5,801 bases of DNA from Solirubrobacterales bacterium (lineage in GTDB: Bacteria; Actinomycetota; Thermoleophilia; Solirubrobacterales; Solirubrobacteraceae). The translations under genes and the position numbers were made by a program. The notes under the pieces are model-generated. The model saw only the letters and a list, made by a program, of their open reading frames with translations, was not told where the DNA came from and made no database searches. This document shows, in pieces, positions 1 to 5,326 of this stretch. The stretch lies in NCBI GenBank assembly GCA_025963955.1, contig JAOPZU010000496.1:1-5801 (forward strand). The letters run 5' to 3'. Each line of letters begins with the position of its first letter. The first letter of the stretch is position 1.

Positions 1-793
1 CCTCCATGAAGGACTCCTCCGAGCCCGTCGACAGCAGGATCACGCGCAGGCCCTCGACGGGCTGCTCCTTCAGCGACCGGGCCACGCCGAGCAGCGTCGC
101 GACGCCCGTCAGGTTGTCGTTCGCGCCGCTGACGGTCGAGCGCGAGCCGATCTCGGCCATCATCGCCGCGGTCCCGAGCGCCAGGACGGCGCCGGCCCGA
201 CGTAGGCGCCGCGAGCCGGTCAGCCCGCCGAGCGCGACCAGCAGCGGCCCGCCGAACACGGGGAACATGACCGGCGGCGTGTCGTCCGACAGCTCGAGCA
301 GCTGCGGATGGCGCTCGCCCACGAACCTGCCGACGCCGGGATGGAAGAGCAGCGACCAGTGCGCCGCGTCGTGGTGCGCGACGAGCAGGACCGTGTGCTC
401 GGCGTCCGGGTCCCCGACGGTCGCGATGACGTTGTGCGTGTCCCGATGGGGGAGGAACGCCCTGCGGAACCACATCCGGCCGCCCGAGACGTCGTCCGCG
501 ATGCCGGCGGCGCCGAACGCGCCCGCCGCGGTGGCCAGCACCCGGCCGCCGCGTGCACCCGCCAGTCCCGCGATCCCGGCCAGCAGCCCCAGCGGCCACC
601 AGTAGCCGCCGTGCGCCTGCTCCTTCTCCACGCGGACCCGCGCGCCCTCCGCGCGGAGGGCGTCCGCGATCCAGAAGGCCGCCTCGCGCTCGCCGGGAGA
701 GGCCGACGGGCGGTCCATCGCGCCCAGGTGCCGGACCACGTGCTCGAGGAGCTGCGGATCGGGGGCGGGCGAAGGCGCGGAGGTCCAGGTCAC
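1..793 (-). CDS. M28-family zinc peptidase with membrane segments (partial, C-terminus outside window)
   Basis: Minus-strand reading frame open from a GTG at 793-791 to the window edge, giving 264 residues; the 3' end is missing. Seen directly: an N-terminal helical region with the pattern RPSASPGEREAAFWIADAL (28-46), typical of M28 aminopeptidases; an H140-x-D142 pair in VAHHDAAH; GANDNLTG with D226; and STGSEES with E259/E260. In the M28 family these correspond to the first zinc ligand, the bridging Asp, and the catalytic/zinc Glu pair; the remaining ligands would lie beyond the window. Hydrophobic stretches near 66-80, 83-99, 175-191 and 199-213 look like membrane helices, two of them between H140 and D226, where ordinary M28 enzymes have only a short loop. 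Likely a membrane-bound amino- or carboxypeptidase-like hydrolase; the substrate cannot be inferred. GTG was chosen because the family-typical N-terminus begins just after it and a -10-like hexamer sits 7 bases upstream; the ATG at 718 would cut into the conserved region. Confidence 0.86.
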   Translation of the reverse strand, partial: MTWTSAPSPAPDPQLLEHVVRHLGAMDRPSASPGEREAAFWIADALRAEGARVRVEKEQAHGGYWWPLGLLAGIAGLAGARGGRVLATAAGAFGAAGIADDVSGGRMWFRRAFLPHRDTHNVIATVGDPDAEHTVLLVAHHDAAHWSLLFHPGVGRFVGERHPQLLELSDDTPPVMFPVFGGPLLVALGGLTGSRRLRRAGAVLALGTAAMMAEIGSRSTVSGANDNLTGVATLLGVARSLKEQPVEGLRVILLSTGSEESFME

Positions 794-800
794 GCGTCCC

Positions 801-806
801 AGGCTA
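801..806 (-). promoter_or_regulatory. -10 hexamer TAGCCT, probable leaderless promoter of the M28 peptidase
   Basis: On the minus strand TAGCCT fits the actinobacterial TANNNT -10 pattern and is followed by 7 bases and then the GTG start, so transcription would begin at or next to the start codon. No convincing -35 element is visible, and there is no Shine-Dalgarno sequence in the short space before GTG. Confidence 0.5.
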
Positions 807-818
807 ACGCCCGCCGTA

Positions 819-824
819 TAGCCT
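819..824 (+). promoter_or_regulatory. -10 hexamer TAGCCT, probable leaderless promoter of the HIT-ECH pair
   Basis: On the plus strand TAGCCT is followed by 6 bases and then the ATG of the HIT gene, placing the predicted +1 on the A of ATG. It is the same hexamer as the one serving the divergent peptidase gene. An AGG at 826-828 is too close to the start to be a good ribosome binding site. No clear -35 is seen. Confidence 0.5.
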
Positions 825-830
825 CAGGTC

Positions 831-1277
831 ATGCCCGCCCAGACCCCGCCGGAGGACCCCGCGGGCGACTGCATCTTCTGCAAGATCATCGCCCGCGAGC
901 TGCCCGCGTTCATCGTCGACGAGGACGAGGACACGCTCAGCTTCATGGACATCAACCCCGGCACGCGCGGTCACGCGCTCGTCGTCCCCAAGCGCCACAC
1001 GCAGGACCTGATCACCGCGCCGGCGGACGATCTGGCGCGCACGGCGGTCGCCGCGCAGCGCCTGTCCGCGCGCATGAAGGAGAAGCTCGGCGCCGACGGC
1101 GTCAACCTCCTGAACTGCTGCGGCGCCGACGCGTGGCAGACCGTCTTCCACCTCCACATCCACGTCATCCCCCGGTACAAGGACGACCCGCAGCGCGATC
1201 CGCTGCGCCTGCCGTGGATCCCCGCACCGGGGGACATGGACGACATCAAGGCCGCCTCCGAGGAGCTCATCGCATGA
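831..1277 (+). CDS. HIT family protein (histidine triad nucleotide-binding hydrolase)
   Basis: A 148-residue protein, normal for the small cytoplasmic HIT (Hint-like) family, which hydrolyses nucleoside phosphoramidates and related AMP conjugates. Seen directly: CIFC at 14-17, a CxxC half zinc site typical of many bacterial HIT proteins; the DINPGTRGHALVVPKRH segment (40-56), the usual nucleotide-binding strand region, with H56 a possible further zinc ligand; and the triad HLHIHVIPR at 107-115, whose H107, H109 and H111 form the HxHxH motif with the nucleophilic middle-to-last histidine. The loop before the triad reads NCCGADAWQTVFH, where many relatives have AGQxVxH. The start at 831 is supported by the -10 hexamer 6 bases upstream and by the conserved domain beginning at residue 14. 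The stop overlaps the ATG of the next gene by 4 bases (ATGA), so the two are one transcription unit. The true substrate is not determinable from sequence. Confidence 0.95.
   Translation: MPAQTPPEDPAGDCIFCKIIARELPAFIVDEDEDTLSFMDINPGTRGHALVVPKRHTQDLITAPADDLARTAVAAQRLSARMKEKLGADGVNLLNCCGADAWQTVFHLHIHVIPRYKDDPQRDPLRLPWIPAPGDMDDIKAASEELIA
1260..1265 (+). promoter_or_regulatory. Ribosome binding site GAGGAG for the crotonase-like gene
   Basis: GAGGAG lies inside the last codons of the HIT gene, 8 bases before the ATG at 1274. It fixes that start and, with the ATGA overlap, indicates translation in step with the HIT gene. Confidence 0.6.
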
Positions 1278-2053
1278 CCGACGCACCTGTCCGCTTCGAG
1301 ATGGACGGCGCCCTGGCGATCATCACGCTCCAGGCGCCGCCGCTGAACCTGTTCGACCAGGCGCTGATCGACAGCCTGACCCAGGCCGTGCATCAGGTCT
1401 CCGCCGAGCATCCGCGCGGCCTGCTGATCCGCGCGGAGGGTCGTGCGGTCTCCGGCGGCGTCGACGTCCACCTCTTCGACGGCCTCACGCCGGAGCAGGG
1501 CGGCCGGCTCTGGGACGACCTGCTCGCGCTGATCCACACGGTGGAGGACTTTCCCTTCCCGACGATCTTCGCCGCGCACGCCCTGTGCCTGACGGCGGCG
1601 TTCGAGCTCAGCCTCGCCTGCGACCTGCTGCTCGCCGCGGAGAAGGCGAAGTTCGGCCTCGTGGAGATCGTCGTCGGTTTGACGCCGTCGATGGGCGGGC
1701 CGCAGCGCCTGGCCGAGCGCGCCGGCCCCGCCCGCGCCCGGGAGCTCGTGTACACCGGGGAGCTCTACCCGGCGGCGACGCTCGAGCAGTGGAACGTCGT
1801 CAACCGCGTCCTGCCCGACGAGGGCTTCGCCGAGGCGGCGCTCGCCTTCGCGCAGCGGATCACGAACGGCCCGACCCAGGCTCACACCGCGACCAAGCGG
1901 CTCATCCGCGAGCAGCTGAACGGAGGCGCCCGGGCGGCGGACGCCATCGTCGCGGAGGTCTCCGGGCCGTTGTTCGGCACGGACGACCTGAAGAACGCGG
2001 TCCGCTCGTTCCTGGAGGTCGGTCCGGGCAAGGCGACCTACGAGGGCCGGTAG
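1274..2053 (+). CDS. Enoyl-CoA hydratase/isomerase family protein (crotonase superfamily)
   Basis: A 259-residue protein, the usual size of a single-domain crotonase. Seen directly: an N-terminal beta strand ALAIITLQAPPLNLFDQAL (13-31); the first oxyanion-hole region RAVSGGVDVHLF (57-68); the core helix region HALCLTAAFELSLACDLLLAA (starting at 102); FGLVEIVVGLTPSMGG (127-142); and a C-terminal helical trimerisation part with GPTQAHTATKRL (199-210). The two glutamates that act as acid/base in enoyl-CoA hydratases appear conserved as E111 and E131. The usual GGG before the first Glu is replaced by TAA (107-109), so hydratase activity is not assured; the family also includes isomerases, hydrolases and decarboxylases acting on acyl-CoA thioesters. 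The open frame extends upstream through the HIT gene, but the ATG overlapping the HIT stop, with GAGGAG 8 bases before it, is the evident start. Cytoplasmic. The specific acyl-CoA substrate is unknown. Confidence 0.93.
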   Translation: MTDAPVRFEMDGALAIITLQAPPLNLFDQALIDSLTQAVHQVSAEHPRGLLIRAEGRAVSGGVDVHLFDGLTPEQGGRLWDDLLALIHTVEDFPFPTIFAAHALCLTAAFELSLACDLLLAAEKAKFGLVEIVVGLTPSMGGPQRLAERAGPARARELVYTGELYPAATLEQWNVVNRVLPDEGFAEAALAFAQRITNGPTQAHTATKRLIREQLNGGARAADAIVAEVSGPLFGTDDLKNAVRSFLEVGPGKATYEGR

Positions 2054-2062
2054 GCGCACGCA

Positions 2063-2078
2063 CCGGACCGCCGTCCGG
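2063..2078 (+). terminator. Possible hairpin terminator after the HIT-ECH pair
   Basis: CCGGAC and GTCCGG pair perfectly as a 6-bp stem around a 4-base loop, starting 10 bases after the crotonase stop codon. No T-run follows, so it is not a classical intrinsic terminator; it may be a weak or factor-assisted one, or a chance stem in GC-rich DNA. If it does not terminate, the secreted-protein gene downstream is probably read from the same transcript. Confidence 0.3.
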
Positions 2079-2126
2079 AGGGCGCACCGCCGCTTGCAGC
2101 GACGCCCAGGCCAGCGGCGACGCGTC

Positions 2127-2738
2127 ATGATCGGGGACGTGTCGCTGCGCCTGGCCCTCTGCACCAGCCTCGCCGTCCTCGCCTCGGCGGGCGCCGGCCT
2201 CGCCCTGGCCGCCTCGCCCGACGTGCCCGTGGTGGCGACCGAGAAGGCGGGCGGCGCCGCGACCGGCGCGCCGGACCTGACCCGCGTCTCCCTCCAGCGT
2301 GCCTCCGACGGCCGGCTGCGCGCCGGCTTCTCCTTCGCGGCCGACCTGCACCCGGCGGACCTCGTGGCCAAGAGCGGCCCGCCCGGCTCGGTCTGCCTGC
2401 GCGTGTACGTCCTGGCCACGCCGGGCGTGCTGCCGCCGGACTACCTGGTCTGCGTCAGCGCGGACGCCAAGGGCAAGACGCTGCGCGGCAGCGTCCTGGC
2501 CGAGCAGGTCAACGCCCTGCCCAAGCGCGTGGCGACCGCCACGGTCTCGCAGCCCGGCAAGCGCAGGGTCGCGGTGCGCTTCAGCCAGAGCTCGGTCGGC
2601 AGGCCGCCCGTCATCCAGTTCCTGGGCGAGGCCACGCGCGCCGGCTGCCCCCGCGCCAGCTGCGTGGACACGCTGCCGGACGCGCCGCAGACGAAGAAGC
2701 TGACGCTGCGCGCCGCCGAGGCGCCCGCCGGCCGCTAG
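2127..2738 (+). CDS. Secreted protein of unknown function with signal peptide and four cysteines
   Basis: A 203-residue protein from ATG 2127. Residues 5-28 form a signal-peptide-like hydrophobic stretch ending in ALA-A, predicting cleavage after A28 and export by Sec. The mature part is rich in V, S, T and alternating strand-like segments (for example LTRVSLQRA, SVCLRVYVL, YLVCVSADA, RRVAVRFSQS), suggesting a beta-sandwich. It has four cysteines, C90, C109, C174 and C179, able to form two disulfides; the last pair lies in AGCPRASC. No catalytic motif is recognised. I have an impression of similar secreted proteins in Solirubrobacterales genomes, but no function. The start is uncertain: an in-frame TTG at 2094 would add an arginine-rich 11 residues, and GTG 2139 would give the shorter MSLRLALC n-region; none has a clear ribosome binding site. 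It may be cotranscribed with the genes upstream. Its TAG stop overlaps the stop of the convergent permease gene. Confidence 0.8.
   Translation: MIGDVSLRLALCTSLAVLASAGAGLALAASPDVPVVATEKAGGAATGAPDLTRVSLQRASDGRLRAGFSFAADLHPADLVAKSGPPGSVCLRVYVLATPGVLPPDYLVCVSADAKGKTLRGSVLAEQVNALPKRVATATVSQPGKRRVAVRFSQSSVGRPPVIQFLGEATRAGCPRASCVDTLPDAPQTKKLTLRAAEAPAGR
2735..2738. other. Convergent stop codons overlapping in CTAG
   Basis: The plus-strand secreted-protein gene ends with TAG at 2736-2738 and the minus-strand permease ends with TAG read from 2737-2735. The two coding regions therefore overlap by 4 bases with no intergenic space. Confidence 0.9.
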
Positions 2739-3499
2739 ACCCCGTAGCGCCGCAGCCCGCGGGCCGCGAGCGCGCCCAGCACGAGCACCATCAGTGCGAT
2801 CGACAGGAACGCCGGCCAGGTGTGCTCCCACGCCACCCCGCCGACGAAGCCCTGACGCACGCCCTCCAGCACGTGGGTCACCGGGTTGATGTCGGACACC
2901 GTCCGCAGCCAGTCGGTGAGCAGTGGCTTGGGGGCGTAGGAGGTCGTGAACAGCACCCCGATGAAGCTCGCGATCTGCATCAGCGGCGCGGCCTGCTGCG
3001 TACGGAACCGGAGCGCGATGGTGACGCTGAAGCACGCCATCGCGCAGGCCAGCCCCATCACCAGGGCGGCGGCGATGAGCAGCCCGACGAACGTCGGGAC
3101 GTGCACCCCGAGGCTGAACGCGACGATCAGCAGGAACGTCGCCGGCAGCAGCGCCCGCAGGGCCGCGCTGGCCACCACCCCCGTCAGCAGCGTGGTCCGG
3201 GGCGCCGGGCACAGCAGCAGGCGGTCGAACCAGCCCTGCTCGATGTCGCGGGCCAGGTTGACCCCGGTCGCCGCCCCCGTGAAGCCTGCGCCCTGGAGCA
3301 GGCCGACCGGGACCACGAACGTCCGGAAGTCGTCGGCGGTGAATCCGGGTAGCGACGACGCCTCGCCGAAGACGCTCGACAGGCCGAGCATGAAGATCGT
3401 CGGCGCCAGGACACCGGGGATCGCGGCGCCCGGAACGCGCAGGATCTCGTTGAGCGCCCGGCGCACGAGCGCGCGGATGACGATGAGGGACGCGCGCAT
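2735..3499 (-). CDS. ABC-2 type transporter permease (DrrB-like), second permease of the operon
   Basis: A 254-residue integral membrane protein with about six hydrophobic segments (roughly 25-45, 60-80, 105-127, 133-160, 170-188, 228-247), the topology of ABC-2 permeases that export drugs, lipids or polysaccharides. Conserved family features seen: the coupling region DIEQGWFDRLLLCPAPRTT (85-103), which contacts the ATPase, and the C-terminal SDINPVTHVLEGVRQ (202-216). Both regions match the neighbouring permease closely, suggesting an ancient duplication and a heterodimeric membrane core. The ATG at 3499 is preceded at 6 bases by a good GGGAGG site, and the upstream permease stops one base before (TGA-G-ATG), so it is translationally coupled. 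Third gene of the operon. It ends within a CTAG shared with the stop of the convergent secreted-protein gene. Exported substrate unknown; drug export is only one possibility for this family. Confidence 0.93.
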   Translation of the reverse strand: MRASLIVIRALVRRALNEILRVPGAAIPGVLAPTIFMLGLSSVFGEASSLPGFTADDFRTFVVPVGLLQGAGFTGAATGVNLARDIEQGWFDRLLLCPAPRTTLLTGVVASAALRALLPATFLLIVAFSLGVHVPTFVGLLIAAALVMGLACAMACFSVTIALRFRTQQAAPLMQIASFIGVLFTTSYAPKPLLTDWLRTVSDINPVTHVLEGVRQGFVGGVAWEHTWPAFLSIALMVLVLGALAARGLRRYGV

Positions 3500-3500
3500 C

Positions 3501-4286
3501 TCAGGCCTCCCGCAGCCGGCCGCGGAGGGCGAGGAGCGCGATCGCCCCGGCGACGAGGACCACGAGCAGCGCCGAGCCGACGCCCTCGAGCAGCGACGTG
3601 GCGCCGACGCCGTCGATGATCGGGTGCCGCATGCCGTCGGCGACGTAGCTCAGCGGGTTGTACTTCGCGACCGTGTCCACCGGGCTGGAGAGCAGGTTGC
3701 GCGGGAAGAACGCGCTGGAGGCGAACAGGACGACGAGCACGAGCGGGAAGATCCCCTGGACCGACGAGGCGCTCTTGGCCCGCAGCGCGATCGCCTGGCC
3801 GATGGCGCCGAACCCGACGCCGGCGACGATCCCGATCAGGTACACGACGAGCACCCCTGGCACGCCGCCCTTGACGCTCGCGCCGAAGAGGAAGCCGACG
3901 AGCAGGAAGTAGGTGACCTGGCCGGCGGCGGTGACGCCCGTCGCGAGCAGGCGGCCAAGGACGATCGTCGTGCGCGGGATGGGCGAGGCGACGAGGCGGT
4001 CGAAGAAGCCGCCCTCGATCTCCAGCGCCGTGGCGATGCCCGTCGCGACACCGCCCAGCAGGAGCGACTGCGTGAGCGCGCCGGCGAGCTGGAAGTCGAG
4101 GAAGCCGTCCACGACCGGGAAGCCCGGCAGCGCCGTCGTGCGGGTGAGACCGCCGACGTTCACCGCGAGGAACATCGACGGGAAGATCACGAGCGGGGCG
4201 AGGAACTGCGGACGCCGCAGAGCGCCGCGCAGCGAGCGCAGGGCCAGGGCCCACACGACCCGCGCGGAGAAGGCGAGCTCGTGCAT
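3501..4286 (-). CDS. ABC-2 type transporter permease (DrrB-like), first permease of the operon
   Basis: A 261-residue membrane protein with about six hydrophobic segments (near 28-45, 66-86, 110-135, 144-166, 178-194, 236-255). The family coupling motif EIEGGFFDRLVASPIPRTT (89-107) and the C-terminal KYNPLSYVADGMR (208-220) are clear. It aligns through these blocks with the second permease (ATGxxxA...IExGxFDRL...PxPRTT and NPxxxVxxGxR), so the two probably pair to form the translocation pathway driven by the adjacent ATPase. The open frame extends well upstream, but only the ATG at 4286 gives a normal N-terminus (MHELAFSARVVWALALRSL); everything before it is antisense-like readthrough of the ATPase gene in another frame. 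The ATG overlaps the ATPase TGA by one base (TGATG), a standard coupling arrangement. Located in the cytoplasmic membrane; substrate unknown. Confidence 0.94.
   Translation of the reverse strand: MHELAFSARVVWALALRSLRGALRRPQFLAPLVIFPSMFLAVNVGGLTRTTALPGFPVVDGFLDFQLAGALTQSLLLGGVATGIATALEIEGGFFDRLVASPIPRTTIVLGRLLATGVTAAGQVTYFLLVGFLFGASVKGGVPGVLVVYLIGIVAGVGFGAIGQAIALRAKSASSVQGIFPLVLVVLFASSAFFPRNLLSSPVDTVAKYNPLSYVADGMRHPIIDGVGATSLLEGVGSALLVVLVAGAIALLALRGRLREA
3506..3511 (-). promoter_or_regulatory. Ribosome binding site GGGAGG for the second permease
   Basis: On the minus strand GGGAGG ends 6 bases before ATG 3499 and lies within the last codons of the preceding permease. It is the strongest Shine-Dalgarno match in the window and confirms this start. 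Confidence 0.65.
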
Positions 4287-5251
4287 CAGGCGGCGGCGCC
4301 GGCCTCGCCGGCGCCTTCCAGGTGGCTGCCGGTCCGCGCGGCGAAGACGTCGTCCAGCGTGGGCTCGACGAGCTCCACGCGGCCCACGGTCAGGCCCGCG
4401 TCGTCGAGCGCGCGGACGACGCGCGCGATCGCGCTGGAACCCTCGCGCACGCCGAGGGACACGTCGGCGCCGGGCGGCGTCACGTCCCGCACCTCCCCGA
4501 GCGGCGCGAGCACCTCGCGCGCACGGGCCAGGTCCGCGTCGCCGTCGAAGCTCAGGTCCAGGTGGGGCAGGCCGACCTCCGCCTTCAGGGCGGTCGGCGT
4601 GCCCTCGGCGACGATCTTCCCGGCGCTGATGATCCCGACCCGGTCCGCCAGCTGATCCGCCTCCTCGAGGTACTGCGTGGTGAGGAAGACGGTCGTGCCG
4701 TCGTTCTTCAGGCGCCGCACCTCCTCCCACAGCGTCGCGCGGCTCGTCGGGTCAAGTCCCGTGGTGGGCTCGTCGAGGAACAGGACCTCGGGGGCGTGGA
4801 TGAGCGCCATGGCCAGGTCCAGGCGCCGCCGCATGCCGCCCGAGTACGTGCCGACGCGCCGCTCCTGCGCGTCGGCCAGCCCGACGCGGCCGATGAGGTC
4901 CTGCGCACGCCCGGCGACCTCCCGCGTGGGGATCCCGTGCAGCGTCGCCTGCAGCTCCATCAGCTCGCGGCCGGTCATCAACTGGTCGAGGGCCGCCTCC
5001 TGCAGGGCCACGCCGATCTTCCGCCGCACCTTCTGCGGCTCCGTGGCCACGTCGAACCCGGCGACGGTGGCGCGGCCGCCCGTCGGACGCAGCAACGTCA
5101 CGAGCATGCGCACGGTCGTCGTCTTCCCCGCGCCGTTGGGACCCAGGAAGCCGTAGACCTCGCCGGCCTGCACCTGCAGGTCGATCCCGTCGACCGCCTT
5201 CAAGCCGCCGCGGTACTCCCGTTCCAGCCCTGACACGTCGATCGCCGCCAT
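4286..5251 (-). CDS. DrrA-like (daunorubicin resistance family) ABC transporter ATP-binding protein
   Basis: A 321-residue cytoplasmic ATPase that powers the two permeases encoded immediately downstream. Motifs seen: Walker A GPNGAGKT (37-44), Q-loop Q84 in VALQEAALD, signature YSGGM (136-140), Walker B VLFLDEP with D160 and E161, D-loop GLDP (165-168), and the switch region TTQYLEEAD with Q193 where most ABC ATPases have His. Gln here is usual in the DrrA family. After the nucleotide-binding domain (to about 220), a C-terminal extension ending in VEPTLDDVFAARTG (295-308) matches the DrrA-type accessory domain, which in DrrA proteins affects stability and subunit contact. The tail is alanine/glycine rich. 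The frame stays open beyond 5251, but ATG 5251 is 7 bases after a TAGGGT hexamer and gives a standard N-terminus MAAIDVSGLEREY. Members of the family export antibiotics or lipids; the substrate here is unknown. Confidence 0.95.
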   Translation of the reverse strand: MAAIDVSGLEREYRGGLKAVDGIDLQVQAGEVYGFLGPNGAGKTTTVRMLVTLLRPTGGRATVAGFDVATEPQKVRRKIGVALQEAALDQLMTGRELMELQATLHGIPTREVAGRAQDLIGRVGLADAQERRVGTYSGGMRRRLDLAMALIHAPEVLFLDEPTTGLDPTSRATLWEEVRRLKNDGTTVFLTTQYLEEADQLADRVGIISAGKIVAEGTPTALKAEVGLPHLDLSFDGDADLARAREVLAPLGEVRDVTPPGADVSLGVREGSSAIARVVRALDDAGLTVGRVELVEPTLDDVFAARTGSHLEGAGEAGAAA

Positions 5252-5258
5252 GCGCGCC

Positions 5259-5264
5259 ACCCTA
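5259..5264 (-). promoter_or_regulatory. -10 hexamer TAGGGT, probable leaderless promoter of the ABC exporter operon
   Basis: On the minus strand TAGGGT matches TANNNT and is followed by 7 bases and then the ATG of the ATPase gene, so a leaderless mRNA is predicted; no Shine-Dalgarno sequence fits in this gap. No convincing -35 hexamer is visible at 16-18 bases upstream, where repeated CAAGT words occur instead. Confidence 0.5.
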
Positions 5265-5269
5265 CAGGT

Positions 5270-5287
5270 ACTTGTTCGCGCAACTTG
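5270..5287. repeat. Two ACTTG direct repeats in the divergent promoter region
   Basis: ACTTG occurs at 5270-5274 and again at 5283-5287 (CAAGT on the minus strand), a 13-base period, with another CTTG at 5288-5291. They lie just upstream of the -10 of the exporter operon, where a regulator might bind. The words are short and could be coincidence, although they stand out in DNA this GC-rich. Confidence 0.3.
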
Positions 5288-5326
5288 CTTGGGCGCGTCC
5301 GGCCGCAACTCGACGCGCCGCTGGTG

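Noticed and set aside
308..1273. Long plus-strand open frame upstream of and in frame with the crotonase gene
   Set aside because: It runs through the peptidase and HIT genes, is rich in Arg, Ala, His and Pro, and shows no domain. The crotonase start is set by ATGA overlap and the GAGGAG site.
971..2419. 482-codon minus-strand open frame opposite the HIT, crotonase and secreted-protein genes
   Set aside because: Arg-rich translation without motifs, antisense to three well-supported genes; a typical artefact of high-GC codon use.
1902..3212. 436-codon minus-strand open frame spanning the convergent junction
   Set aside because: Gly/Ala/Arg-rich with no motif, crossing two real genes in a different frame.
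2946..4655. 569-codon plus-strand open frame opposite the two permeases and the ATPase
   Set aside because: Its translation is low-complexity, rich in Asp, Glu, Arg and His, and mirrors the permease codons; the minus-strand genes have full family motifs.
4322..5233. 303-codon plus-strand open frame opposite the ABC ATPase
   Set aside because: Antisense shadow; no recognisable domain, while the opposite strand has all ABC motifs.
5269..5287. Inverted-repeat operator TTG-N6-CAA in the divergent promoter region
   Set aside because: Only three pairs match at each side with central mismatches; too weak to call as a palindrome.
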